This document shows positions 44,809 through 58,700 of a DNA stretch of 64,000 nt, piece by piece. The notes beneath the pieces were generated by a model. It worked only from the letters and a program-made list of their open reading frames with translations. It ran no database searches and was not told the DNA's origin. The first letter of the stretch is position 1; each line of letters begins with the position of its first letter. The position numbers and the translations under genes were made by a program. This DNA is from Rhizopus arrhizus (taxonomy: Eukaryota; Mucoromycota; Mucoromycetes; Mucorales; Rhizopodaceae), in contig JAKZZE010000003.1 in NCBI GenBank assembly GCA_024220505.1, forward strand, positions 1,488,001 to 1,552,000, in the 5' to 3' direction.

Positions 44809-47339
44809 ATGCGAACTTTTATTCAAAGGTTTACATACGATATTGCCTTCTGGTTATTCAATTTGATGTTGAATACCTTCTTTCGAGAAATTAAACCAAG
44901 AGGTGCACATAAAATACCAAAGGAAGGTCCAGTCATATTTGTTGCTGCACCACATGTCAACCAAGTAAATAGAATAAAATAGAAAATATATCATTCTTTT
45001 CATACTGTATAGTTTGTTGATCCTATTGTGCTTATGCGGGAGTGTCAAAGAAGAGTTTCCTTTCTGATTGCCGAGAAGTCAATGCACCAAAAGGGCATTG
45101 GCACATTTGCTCGAATGCTGAATGCCAGTAAGTGCGCTTTATAATAAATTATCTTAAAGTCATTATATCACTCATTCTATAAAAGTTCCTATCATTCGTC
45201 CCCAAGATTTAGCAAAAGTAGGAGATGGATTTATTCAATATAAAACATCAGATCCACTACGTGTAGTGGGCATAAGTACAAAATTTACTTCCCAACTTAA
45301 GCCAAGAGATTCTATTGCTTTACGCGGTCAATTAGTCGAAGTTGTACAGATCATTTCAGATACTGAGCTGACGATCAAAAAAGAGCTAACAAAGGATGAA
45401 GAGCGTGCCACCTATAAATGTGTACCGCGCATAGAACAAGAGGCAGTCTATCAACATGTTCATGATGAATTAAACAATAGGAAATGTATCACTATTTTCC
45501 CTGAAGGAGGTAGTCATGATAGAGCAGAGATGCTTCCTTTAAAAGGTAATCAGTCAAATGCCCTATTGTTTATTTTTCCCTGACTTGCCCCAACAAATAA
45601 ATAGCTGGGGTTACTATGATGGCATTGGGCGCTATGGCCAAGTATCCAGGTCTAGATGTCAAGATTGTTCCATGCGGTAAAATAAGATTTACAAATGGTT
45701 TACTTTTGAGGTTTATAATTTTTACCGTTTAAGGCTTAAATTATTTCCATGCACACAAGTTTCGTTCGCGTGCAGTGATTGAATTTGGTAATCCGATGAC
45801 GATACCAGCAGAACTTGTAGAGAAATTTAAAGCTGGAGGGACAGAAAAGAGAGAAGCTTGCTCGACCTTATTAGATAGTATCTATAGTGCTTTAAAAACA
45901 GTGACAGTCAATGCTGAAAGCTATGAAACATTAATGGTAAAAAAAAAATATACACACAATTTATTTGCAACTTCATCTTCCATTCTAGTTGATTCAAGCA
46001 GCCAGACGACTTTACAAACCTGCACATAGAAAGCTACACTTGTCACAAGTAGTTGATCTGAACAGACGCTTTTTAATTGGCTACAATTTTTTTAAAGATG
46101 ATCCAAAAGTGATCGAACTGCAGCAAAAGGTTTTAGCTTATAACCAATTATTAAAATACCACGGAATCAAGGACCATCAAGTATTAAAGACTCAAAGCAA
46201 CTATGGACTAAGAATGTTTTATCTTTTAATCAAACGTGTCTTTATCTTGACTTTGTTGGCTCTTTTAGCTTTTCCAGGTGGAATTTTAAATCTGCCTGTT
46301 GTCATTGTAGCCACGATAATAAGTGAAAAGAAAGCCAATGGTAAAACAAACCATAACTAGATGAACACACATTTATGTATTTTATTAGATGCACTCAAGA
46401 GTTCCACAGTGAAGATTGCAGGAAGAGATGTATTGGCTACTTGGAAACTTTTGGTGGGTCTTGTGTTAATACCAACGTTCTATGGATTTTACAGTTTCAT
46501 AGTGTTCCTTGCTATATTGCAAATGGATTTGACACTAAAGTGGAAGTTCTTGTTGCCTATTGCTACTTGGTGTTTATTACCTTTTGTTTCTTACGCTAGC
46601 CTTAGATTTGGTGAAATTGGAAATGATATATTTAGGTAACAAAATTGGAATATAAAAAGAACAAAATAGCTCATGTAGTCATAAAATTAGATCCATCAAA
46701 CCTACCTGGGTCACTTTATTAGACCCAACTGGAGCAGAGACACTTCGAAAAAATAGAGAAAAGCTGTCGAGGGATATAACTGAACTCATTAATGAATATG
46801 GACCCAAAGTATTCCCTGACTTTGACGGTATATACTTTTTACTATTGCATATATATTTTTCCCATAAATTAAGCTCATATTTTATAGCCAACTATATATC
46901 TCGTACAACTGCAGTACCTAGTCGTACAACAAGCACTTCAAGTCTTTCTTGGACCACTAATAAACTGCCCAGGATTGCAAGTGGATTTTTTCAACAGCAA
47001 GCTATTATTATGAATTGGTTGGATGATAAGACCATCTTTAACTGGGGTAGAATAGCAGAGGATGATGCTTTTTCCTTTTGGGATTTTAATCGTAGCCGAA
47101 GTGGATCTATCAGCGAAACTGATTCACGATCTCACAGCAGAAGAAGTAGTTTTAGTAGTAGCAGTAATAGCTCTATTGTTGAAGGATTTAAAATAGAAGG
47201 ATTAACATCAACTCTTGACAACATGTTACATGAGAAGAATAAGGACAATAGGATGACTACTAGACGTATATTTAGAATGGATGATGAATACGAACAAGAT
47301 TTAGGCAACTTGACTGTATCTGAACCAGTTGTTATTTAA
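44809..47339 (+). CDS. Glycerol-3-phosphate O-acyltransferase (Sct1/Gpt2 type)
   Basis: ER membrane enzyme that adds the first acyl chain to glycerol-3-phosphate or dihydroxyacetone phosphate in phospholipid and triacylglycerol synthesis. Nine exons (44809-44964, 45013-45127, 45186-45545, 45605-45676, 45734-45936, 45989-46340, 46389-46635, 46691-46827, 46888-47339) give 697 residues. Catalytic block I is VAAPHVNQFVDP across intron 1; a second block is FLIAEKSMHQKGIGTFARML; block III is CITIFPEGGSHDRAEM; block IV VIEFGNPMTIP. Membrane segments follow at LLIKRVFILTLLALLAFPGG, WKLLVGLVLIPTFYGFYSF and FLLPIATWCLLPFV. The C-terminal tail is Ser/Arg-rich and probably phospho-regulated, as in yeast Sct1/Gpt2. 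Start fixed by the MRTFIQRFTYDIAFWLFNLM hydrophobic N-terminus. Confidence 0.93.
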
Positions 47340-47530
47340 AAAAAAAAAAAAGAACAAAATAAATGTTATCGTTTGTATATTTAACATTATTTCATTGTGT
47401 TAGTTTTATTTGGTATAAAGAAAAGGGTTCAGCGTAACAGCAAGAGAATACAATCGAATCAAAGAATTTATAAAAAAAAAATAAAAAAACAATAAAAGCA
47501 ACATAAACAAATAAAAACAATAAGAGGAGA

Positions 47531-48768
47531 TCACAGATCGTTTACAATAGGCGATTTCTTTCTCTTCTTTAATACAGCTTGCATTAAGGCTTCAATGAAT
47601 CTTTGTTCATCGATCAATCGAACATCTTGCTCTAAACATTTCGTATGACTAACGCTTGTCATTAGTTCCCGTAAACCCCAGGCAGAGACTAGGAACAATT
47701 TCCTGGCACTAATCTTATTTTCCCTCAATTGCTTATATACAGTTTTTCTTACTTCTTTTACTAATTCACCTACTGCTCTTGCCCAAACTAAATTGATGTC
47801 TGCGCATGTACTTTTATGTCTTTCTACTTTGGATTTCAAAGACTAGGATTTCTATTTTAGTAAATCGTCATACGACCAATATTATCTCTTACTTGGTCAC
47901 ATCGATTTCTCACAAACAAGACAGGAATGTGATATTTTTGTGCTTTGGCCGCAATCTCTAGATCTATTGATTGTAACCTTGGTTTGCAAGATGTTACACA
48001 CATTTCTCCATTTTAATATTTCCTTTTTTTTTAATACCTTTCAGCAGTGACGATAATAAGAGAATCAAAAGCATATAAATGATTATCTTGAAAGTAAGTT
48101 TTATCATTACAATACAGTGTACCAGCGCCAGGTATGTCCCAAAGTACCATATTCCGAAGATCGGGATGTCTGTAACCTCTTGGTTCAGTTGTGTGTCCAC
48201 CTGCTTCATTTGTAATAGCCGCATACTCGTCACCATCTTGGTAACCGAGGATTCCATTTACTATAGAGCTCTATTTTTCATGTGAATATAGATTATAAAG
48301 ATCTGTATTTTACGGTGTATACCTTGCCTGTACCAGCCGCACCTACAACAGCTATATTATAATATTTATCACAATCCATACCAATCGCTCTTCTCACTTG
48401 CAGCTTTACATCTGCAGGTATCTCTGTTTTTCGTTCAGGTTCTTCAACAAATATAGATTGATACGCTGACCAGAATGCCAAAAAGGGTGAAATAGGCCCT
48501 AGTTCATTGTCAGTGATACTATAAACAACCTGACGATCGACTTACATCCTACAACTCCCAATAATCCACCTATTGTACCATCTACTACCTTAACACCCGT
48601 AAATTCACTTTCACTAAATTTGTACGCATTTAATATAGGAAAAGCAACAATCACCATGGGAACTGCCATTGTTGATAAAGTTGCTTTTTTAAATTTCTTT
48701 GAAAATTCCTCTACATCGTATAATATCTCTGATTTATCAGCTAGTGTGATTGAAGCTGCTTGTCCCAT
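47531..48768 (-). CDS. IRG-like (immunity-related GTPase family) GTP-binding protein
   Basis: Five exons, 48768-48546, 48498-48323, 48270-48038, 47977-47893 and 47842-47531, give 342 residues. G1 is VVGAAGTGKSS (residues 125-135), G3 DIPGAG (178-183) and G4 NRCD (235-238), with the GGHTTEPRGYRHPDLRNMVL stretch before G3 and a helical C-terminal domain. The G3 form and layout fit the IRG/IIGP family of dynamin-like, membrane-linked GTPases. The N-terminus MGQAAS fits an N-myristoylation signal, followed by helices and a Gly/Val-rich hydrophobic stretch. Animal IRGs act in vacuole defence; the fungal role is unknown. All splice phases agree, so the gene seems intact. Confidence 0.85.
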
Positions 48769-49030
48769 CCTTTAAATTACAAAGTATTGAAAAACAAAAA
48801 GAAAAGAAATAAAAAGTTGTAATTTATAAGAGACACACGAGAGCATATGAAAATATTTATTTTGTTCCACTATAAAAGCACGTTTGTCATGGGAGTCATA
48901 ACAACAAGTTATGATTTAGGAATCAGTTACACTGCATCAAAGCCTCTCCTTTTTTTTTTGTTTTTGAAAAATAAGATTATGTTATTATATTTCCGTATGT
49001 ATTGTATATACAAAAGGATATGGTATATTA

Positions 49031-49991
49031 TTAACGAAATTCAAAACTTCCAAATGCACGTTCTTCTACATGCTCAAGTATCAATTGTTGATACCTAATA
49101 TTCAATTATCAGTATATTATACCTCTCTTCTATAAGGTCAGCTTACCATTCATGGTTATTAAAGTAAAAATAAAATCCTTTGATTTCATTTGTCGAACGC
49201 TGGTAACAAATATAATAAAAACCTGCAAAACTGGCTCCGTCCACATTGTTCACACGATGATCAGGTACCAAAAATCGTTCTTTCCATCTCATGTATATGA
49301 AGTCATTATTATAAGGATCATAAACAAAATCATCATTGTTGAATATGCTGATGTAAGGTTCAAATGACGGAAAACGTCCCTATGATAATCCTTAGTATCA
49401 TAAAGTAGAATAGCCTTTCTTGTCTTCTTACCCAGTGTAAAACGTCAATGGATTGTTGTGCTTGCCATTTTCTAGTTAAAAATGAATACTGAGGGCCAAT
49501 GATTTCTCCTTCAAAAAATGTCTATAAAGGTCATCTTTAGTTCATTCATTACATCATCTTTAGAAGTGATTTTACTGTTAATTCTGGACATTCGCTTGTA
49601 AGCCCTTCAATGTTAAGATATCCACTAATTTTACTTGCTGCTAAATCAACATGCTATTATAAAAAAGTTTTGGTTAATAACCATATTATCTTCTTTTTAC
49701 ACTCAAAGAACTTGCCTGAATATCAACTACTACATTATATTTGTTTGAGCCACATTTTTGCACTCCTTTGAATTGAGAACCATCATAAAGTGCACCTAAA
49801 CGAGTACTCTGTAAACGTTTGGTTGAGATGTCAACCCAAAGATCGTTTTCATGACGAGACAAAAGTGAAGTTTTTTTTATAAAAGTTTTTTCGTCTGTTT
49901 TATCTCTTCTTTTCGACTGAAGATGTTTACATGACTGTGTTGCGGTTGTCTTTTCGGGTGTGACATTCGTTATTACTGAAACAATAGGCAT
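49031..49991 (-). CDS. GID4: GID/CTLH ubiquitin ligase substrate receptor GID4
   Basis: Receptor of the GID E3 ligase that binds N-terminal Pro degrons, for example on gluconeogenic enzymes in yeast. Five exons, 49991-49716, 49653-49576, 49521-49432, 49379-49147 and 49094-49031, give 246 residues. After a Lys/Thr-rich N-terminus the beta-barrel domain shows [96 protein letters not shown] and [13 protein letters not shown]. Intron 1 seems to begin with GC (CAG|GCAAGT) rather than GT. Length is shorter than yeast Gid4 but like animal forms. Confidence 0.92.
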
Positions 49992-50099
49992 TGAAAATAA
50001 AAAATATGTGTATTTATTAAAAAAGAAGAAAAAAGGAATTAGGAGTGAGACACAAGTGGCTTTTATTGGTGAACGGAAAAAAAAGAAAAAAAAAAAAAC

Positions 50100-51303
50100 T
50101 TAAAGCAGCACTTCAGGAACATTCACCAATGAAATCCTTCTTAACGATTCCCCACATTTTGTCTTCAATTTCAGCAGCGGTGATGTTTGACTGAAATTGA
50201 AATGATGACAAGTCTTTTGTTCGGTTTCTAAACAACCCAATCGTCTTTCGTTCTCTTCTTTTGTCCCAAAGTGCAAGACAAATGATTCTAGACCATATCC
50301 TACATGGCCAGCAAGTTCCAAAAGATACCTGTGTGTATGCCAGCTAGCACATTCATCTATGTCTTCATAAATCTCAATTGACTTGACTCGTTTCCATAAT
50401 GCATCTGGTACTTGACTGATCGTCGTCCTTCTTGATCTGATGTAGTTTGATTGTTTTTCTCTTCTCACAGGCAAGCTGATGATGGATTTGTAAAATACAA
50501 TCTTGACGAGTTGAGTGCTGTGAGCAAGTGCTTCAAACACCTGGCTTGATGGTAATACATATTGAAGCACGAGCACTTGTAAATGATGGAGACTTTTTAG
50601 TAGTGGTGATAGGTAAGCATCCCATACTTTGCCTGCACAGCAAGGACACCGCTGCATTGGATTGTAACCCACTAAGTCGAGTCGTTTGATGTGACAGGTA
50701 TTGTTGTATTGAATATATCGGCCAAGATGAGCAACAGAGGATGAAAAGAGGTGACTGTCAAACGATGAAAATGATGCGTCATACAAAATGTCAAGTTGCT
50801 CTATGTTTGGACAGTGCTTTAGGATTTCAATCGTGCTTGAAACAGATGACTGAATGGTAGAAACTAAATCGGCATATCAATAAATAAAGTACAAATCCTT
50901 TGTTTCTATCTTTACCTTTATCGTTTGCTTCAGATGAAAGAAAGTCAATAGCTAAATGACGAATACGTAAATGAAAAAAGAGATGTGATTGTCTGGATTC
51001 ATCCAATAATTTTACTAATCTTGATCGAAATGGATACATCCTTTGTTTGTTGGTATGATTCATCAAAGCTGTCCATGGCTCTTTGGTTTCTTCAGTCATA
51101 CATAAGGCAATAGTATACCATCTTGAACAGACCATAGATACACTGAGTATATCCAATTGCCAACATAAGCAAATGTTTCTGTTGTCTGTATTGTAAGAAC
51201 AATTGACATGATTATGTTGTTTAGCATGTTTTTTATTCTGTATTATTAACTGTTTAAATATTTCTCTAATTATTTCTGTTGGAAGATGAATTATAGCGGA
51301 CAT
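50100..51303 (-). CDS. F-box protein with leucine-rich C-terminus
   Basis: Two exons, 51303-50916 and 50863-50100, give 383 residues. Starts MSAIIHLPTEIIREIFKQL, an F-box, with LDILSVSMVCSRWYTIAL completing it. The rest contains irregular Leu-rich segments (LRIRHLAIDFLS, HLQVLVLQYVL, LVKIVFYKSII, WKRVKSIEIYEDI) consistent with leucine-rich repeats for substrate binding in an SCF ubiquitin ligase. F-box proteins of this type are numerous in Mucoromycota and substrates are not predictable. The ORF's first Met at 51348 adds only 15 residues and is not preferred. It lies 108 bp from the start of GID4 (same strand), next to another ubiquitin-pathway gene, perhaps by chance. Confidence 0.82.
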
Positions 51304-51929
51304 AAATATAAGAAAAGATAAAGATAATTCATATGCGTATGTATACATGGATGTTTATATGAATAAGGATCTCAAGTCACCTCTAATCATATCACAGGGT
51401 CTATCACAAGCTTATATGACCTCTTATGACACCAAATACTAAAAATAAAGAAAAGGTTGAATGATAAAAATATAAGTTTAGCTTGTCTTATTCTTTCAGC
51501 ACTCACACCATTTTCAGAAAGTAAAGTCGCATTTTTATAAACTTTATGATACAACATATACAAAAAGCGACAAGTAAACGCAGCATTTATTCCTGAAAAT
51601 AGTGTACTGTCTTTTCTGTTTGAATTAACTCTTGTTAATCTTTGTTTCTGGTTGTAATCAAAAGAGCAACTATTGTTAAATCTCAGCCTTAGGATCACTT
51701 GATAAAAATAAGTAACTGATGATCAACAAGGGGGGGGGGATAGAGTATGTAGGACAGATGTACTGATTTGGAATTATATGTTTTAATCAATGTTTTTATT
51801 GCAGTGCTCACGGTACCAATTCGCGTGCTTGCTAAAGCTAAATTTGCGACTTTTTTTAATAAATCTTTTTCTTTTTATTTATTAACCAATGTATTATGAC
51901 ATTTATTTAATTATTATAAAAATTATGTT
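51304..51929. other. Intergenic region
   Basis: No supported gene. A minus-strand frame at 51387-51698 (103 codons) has no motif. A G9 run lies near 51731. Confidence 0.45.
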
Positions 51930-53070
51930 CAGGAATGGTCCAGAAGACATTGTTGACGAAAATGAAAACGAAGCAGTGGATTGAGAAGAGGAGGCCAACC
52001 CTCGCGATACAGAAAAGTTGAGCAATTTCACTTTAATATTCTGGTAAACAATTAACAGATTTCAATCTGGATGATTCAGAGCTTCCTCAGAAGATGGAAG
52101 AGGTGGAGAGATCATTAGCTACAAACAAAAAAGGACAACAACAACAAACAAGTATGCAGATTATTCTAATCATCAGAAAACCTTGCTCATCTATCACTTG
52201 AGGCTTGAACTTTTAACTGTGATGTAGGTGCAGCAAAAAAAGTTGCAGTTAATGTACGTACTGGGCATGATTGGGCCAAGAGACTTAGAGATAATTACGA
52301 TCGAAAAACAAGCCAGCATAAAAAAGACGGTTTCAAGAGGAACATAAAACGCATTTGATAGGATTTTTCAATGAGTATCCTCATGCGCCAATATCAGACG
52401 CAGCCGATGATTTGACCAAAAACTTTGAAGTCTTTACTTTGAAGCTGTCATTGGAAAATCTATATCGACCGAATGTAATTTGAGTATTAAAAAGATCACT
52501 CACCATTCAGTTGCAAGAAATTAAAATGTTAAAATTGAAGAGAGACATGAATGGATAGAGACTTTAGCAAACACTGTTCACAGAAAACTGTATTTTCATT
52601 GACAAGAGTACTTTTGATATTAACATGACACCACCTATGATTAGATCATTTCGAGGTACCTTAGCTGTAGTTACAATATCTTTAGCAAGGGCAATAAATC
52701 ATACCATTCTCCGTGAAACCCCCATGCTTGGAGTAGTTGTCTTGGAAAAACGTGTCCCTTGACACCCAAAAGAATAAAGATTGTAGGAACTCGAAAGAGA
52801 AAGACAACAGCAGTGAAGAAGATGACAATAGGTGGAATTAAATTTGGCCACTATGCCAACTTCATCAAAACAAACTATGAATGAAATGGGTAAGTATCCT
52901 CAGTCTAAAAGTTTTTACACGATCTGTGTAATTAACCTATCTATGGGAAGAATGGCGAGCTTACCCGATTGGTTGAAAACAGAGGTTATGAATGTGTCTA
53001 CTTTCCTCCTTGTTCTCTTAAGCTGAATCCTGTAAAACAGTTCTGGGTTCTGTTAAATTAATTGTTTCTA
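51930..53070 (+). pseudogene. Third copy of the Tc1-like transposase, strongly decayed
   Basis: Aligned by eye with the copy at 34-35 kb: GPEDIVDENENEAVD (~51940), AAKKVAVNVRTGHDWAKRLRD (~52230, against AAKLANVNPETVRKWRREYE), ISDAADDLTKNFEVFTLK (~52395), IFIDKSTFDINM (first Asp region, ~52590), IVGTRKRKTTAVKK (~52775), FGHYANFIKT (~52840) and NRGYECVYFPPC...KLNPVKQFW (~52980). The Glu of the catalytic triad is replaced by Lys in NPVK. Many stops and frameshifts. Same orientation as the 34 kb copy. No clear terminal repeats were found around it. Confidence 0.8.
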
Positions 53071-53163
53071 TTAACTTTGCTATGCGTACTGAATAAGAGC
53101 CTGTGAATGTTGACGCGTCAGCGTTTTCTAGGCTAGGGACAAGAGTATCGTTGCGGTTGAATT

Positions 53164-53164
<1 letters not shown>

Positions 53165-53225
<61 letters not shown>
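53165..53225 (+). repeat. T61 homopolymer
   Basis: Uninterrupted run of 61 T, the longest homopolymer in the window, just downstream of the transposase relic. Confidence 0.9.
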
Positions 53226-53226
<1 letters not shown>

Positions 53227-54291
53227 ATCTTTTTGAATCCAATAATTTTTCGCTGCATTGGATCCCCAAATCAAGAACGGAGCCATAAGATTCCAAACTT
53301 GTCTTCAATTGCTTTTTAAGAAAGGGAAGATTGGATAGTCAAAGTCTAATGAAAGAGACAGTTGTATCTAAGGCTCAACAAGGTAAAAGCCTAGCTGTAT
53401 TATTTTCAAAGATAATACAATCTGTGAGAATATCGATAGCAGGATCTAGCGAATCAAAGTTGATTTCAGCAATCTTTCAGCCGCCTTCTTTAGTAGTTGC
53501 AACCGCGATTCGTGATGGAAATTGTCTCACAATTAAGGACATGAGTTGCATGGGTAATTCAGCTCTACTGGCCATGTCCAGAAGGACACCACCTGAAGAG
53601 CGTCCTGCTCTCCACATTTTGGAATAAATAACTCTGTCTTGTTGACTGTATTCTGAAATACCATGCATGAACGATAATCGCTTGCCGGTCACTACTTGGG
53701 ATCAGAGCATATTTTCAATTTAGTAGGAGGCTCTGGTGCCTCTGATCGCTACTTGACTGCGTTGATCGATTGGCGAGATATTTTAGCGGAAATTCTTTAT
53801 TCAAATGCATGCAAATTAGTTTCACAAAGTAACTTGAGCTGTAATAGAGATCAGCAGCTATTGTACTGGCTTTCTCCAAAAATGTATATTACAACTATTC
53901 ACATAAAGCAATAAAAGGTACATGTAAAAAATGAGGTCAGAATAGGTACATGACAGCTTATTTTTCCTAAATAATAGTCATGAGTGATGATAAAATTCCT
54001 TTGCTAAATATTATTTATGAAAGACACGCCGATACTTGTTAGTAAGTAGCTCTGTATTGGGATAATTTGCTTAAATCAATACATTATTAAGCTATTTCTA
54101 TTGTATAAACGAATACGAAATCAACAAGAAAGTAGCTTGTAAAAAAAAACTCGGTTTGCGTAGTCGGATCAAATGTGTGTTTAAATCTCCACTTTAATAT
54201 GTGACGGCTTATACCCTATAACCTTTTTTGCCACTTCTTCATCACCTTTTTTTTTTTTTTTTTATAGTTGATATCACAGACGATAAAAAAA
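53226..54291. other. Intergenic region with unidentified open frames on both strands
   Basis: 53331-53627 (plus, 98 codons) and 53477-53692 (minus, 71 codons) overlap and are both open and less AT-rich than the flanks, which suggests former coding sequence, but no family is recognised. T17 at 54247-54263 precedes DIM1. Confidence 0.4.
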
Positions 54292-55386
<1,095 letters not shown>

Positions 55387-55747
55387 ATTTACATCAACAT
55401 AGACTTTGTATCATACAAGACTTTATTTATGAAAATGCTTTTTTTTTTGTAAATAAATAAATTTCATTTTTTTCTTACCAATTTATATGGCACCCTAGAG
55501 TCATCAGTAAGTATACTTTTGAAAGTGTTCTTATTGTATTGATTTGTAAATAATGATTGAAAAAAAACAAGATCGTTTTATCCTATAAATCTATGCAATA
55601 AATTATTATCTTCACATCAAAAAAATGTTTATTGCACACATTTATAATACGATCCATTCGATAAAGAAAAAGAATGTATTTTTTTTTTTAGAAAAAAAAA
55701 AAAAAAAATCAAAAGGAAGAAGAGAAAAAAAAAACTCCACCTCTTTC
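55387..55747. other. Intergenic region between convergent genes
   Basis: 360 bp between the DIM1 and BCAS3-like stop codons with A-rich runs around 55690-55732. Nothing recognised. Confidence 0.5.
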
Positions 55748-58700
55748 TTAATGCCAATGAAAGCTATCCGAGTCTTGCTGCATATGAAAGCCTTCAAAGA
55801 TGGATTCATAAGGATAGGCTACCTCATTATCACCATCAGGTGAATAGAGATCATTTTGTAATTGTGTATCGCTTTCAAATCGAATGGTATCTTCTTCCAA
55901 CGACTGACGTATATCATCGTCAAGCTGTATAAGGGAGCTGTGCTGCATAGGGGTTGAACCATGCATCGAAGGTTCTGGGCTTGGTCCACTCCCCATGTTG
56001 ATCAGATAGGCGTTTTCAAATGACACGGACGAATTCTTGTCAGTGGATGACTTGGATGAAGAGGCACCAGGGATTGCGTTGGCACTGGTGGATAACCATT
56101 TTGCGGTAGTTGCAGGACTGTTGCTGATTGATTCTGTAGGAGAAAAAGAGGTTTGCATTGCTTTTGATAGATTGTCTGTATCAATTGATTAGAAAGGATA
56201 CGTGATGTATATTCTATATCTTTTACCTTCAAGTTCAGCCAAAGCATCATCCATATTCTCTTCTACAGCACCATTCGCAATTCTTGTCGTCGTCTTTCTT
56301 ACACGATCAATACGACTTGAAACAGGTTCAGGCATTTCTTTAGGCATGACTAATGTATCCGTCGTGGGCATCACTCCTAACTTGAGCGACTTCTTTAAAG
56401 AGTCGCTCTTGAAAGTTTGAAAGAGGAATTGTCGGTGGGACCAAATAGGTGGTTCATCCAGTGGATATGTCGTTATTTCAGCATTAGACAACCAAAATAA
56501 TTTTCTATTATTCTTTTTCTTCTTTTCTTGAACAGACAAAGGTTCATCATCTAACATGGTCTGTACTGTATCCCAATCCGAGTTTCTTGCTACTTTCCAT
56601 TCTGCAATACTTTCCTTTTTTAAAGATAAATCTAATTTCTCTAGATTTCTACCATTTTCTCTCTTCTTCACCACAATCTTTGCGATCCAGCAACGGTGAA
56701 GGGTAAGAATACCACTAGGGTGAAATGTATAAATGTCTTGGTATCCAATTTCATCATTCATCATCTTTGTCACATCATCATATTCTTCATCAAATCCAAA
56801 CATGAGTGTATCTGATGCTGGTTGCTGAGACTGAGATTGTAGCTGTTGTTGTTGTTGAGGTAAATAAGGTATATGCTTCAGCATGTTGGTTGCTTGCTGT
56901 TTAATAGATATCGTTGTATTACTGTTATCCTTGTCAGTTTTGTATACATCGCTATTAACAAAATAAGGAGATTTGCTTGCATTTACAAAGGAGGTTGTTA
57001 ATTTAGCCCTTGGCTCTTTTTGTAAACGATTGAGGTGAATAGGTGGTGGTAAAGAAGAAGGGTGACGAGGTGGAGTAGGCCCATAGTTATTATTTATATA
57101 CATTTCTTCTTGATTCAGAATCTCTGGCATTCTTCTTCTTTGTTTAATACGTGCTACTGAACCCAATGTGGTAGGTGTTATTGACGATGATGTAGATGAA
57201 GGAATCTATAAAAAAATAAATATGATGTTTATTCTATTTGTCTAATTCATACCTTTGGTTTCATCTTGCTAATGATAGAATGATGATAGACTGGACTATT
57301 ATTGTTTACTTTGCTATGAACATGTCCTGATATCTCTGGTTTACCACCATAAGGATTAATAGCGTAAACATGAGTAGTACCTCTTGCAGTACTAATAGCA
57401 CACCAATTGGAATCATTAGAGAATTGACAATCTACTACTTGAGCATCTGTAAAGCCTCTTGAGAGACTATAGAGATGAGATACATTTCCACTGGAGCGAG
57501 TATTTGTGAGTATAGAAAATACGTGAAATGTGTGACCTTGTTTTGAAGCAGATAAAAGCAAAGTACCAGATTGATTGAAGGTAAGACAAGAGATTGGATG
57601 TGTATGTGGTCTAAAATGGGCTATGGTTGAATTGGATAGATTTCTGGTAGGTAAGCTAGGTAATTTATGTATATCTCTAATCATGACCATTCCAGAAGGT
57701 GCGATTTTCTTAATAACTTCTTTATCAGCATTCATTGGTACAGGCGATATAGAAGATGGCATGAGTGGTGATGGCACAGCAGTTGCCGCAGTTGACATTG
57801 GATAATTATTTCCAAAATAATTTGATAATCTATGATAACTGAATTCACCTAAAGATTTCATGCCACTCACTACTTCTTTTGCTATATCCTTTGCTGCTCC
57901 CTTGACATCCTTTTCTACTTGTAATTTATTACTGAATGATGTCATGACCGGATCTGAATTTAATACGGCTGCGTTCGTTGCATAAGCAATAAATCTTGAA
58001 CCCAATGTGAAGACAGGGCCCACGTTTATGTCATGATAAACATCAAACAGAGGGCTTGCTACGGATTTAAAATCAATAGCAGATAAAAAGTGTATTGATG
58101 ACTTGTGGCGTGATAAGCAACCCTTTTATTAAAAATGAGTTAAATTTAATGTGTGCCTATATACAAAATACATACCAAAGCAATAATCTTGTGGTTACTT
58201 TTTATACATGTGACCAAGACTGTATCATCTTCAAGACTATGTTCATCCATGGGTTCAGTGACTTGCTTTATAATTGAATATGTCTTTAAAGAGTAAATGA
58301 CTATCTTTGACTTTTTGTTCTTTTCAGTACTTTTTAAATAGATTAGTCTTTATACAATCAGTTCATCATATTCTATTTACACAATAACCAAAAAGGTATC
58401 TTGACTTGTTTGATTTAATAAATGAATACAAGATACAGTTCCAAAGGTTTCTTTATCTCTTATTGAACATACTTCATGTACATTATCTGGACTAGTAATA
58501 TCCCACAGCTGAAACCCATCTTGATATCCAAGTAATAAACATGATATACTTTTGTTTAATTTATCAAAAGAAGCAAATGTAATCGTATCCATATCTCGAT
58601 CTTCGTCTATTACTTGTTCTTCTTCTGTTACTATTTCTTCCAAAAATTGTTGTTGTTGTTGTTGTTGCTGTTGTTGTTGCTGTTGTTGTTGTTCAAATAA

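Noticed and set aside
53331..53692. Overlapping open frames on both strands as a real gene
   Set aside because: No recognisable family, no splice partners, and they lie beside transposon debris; kept only as unexplained.
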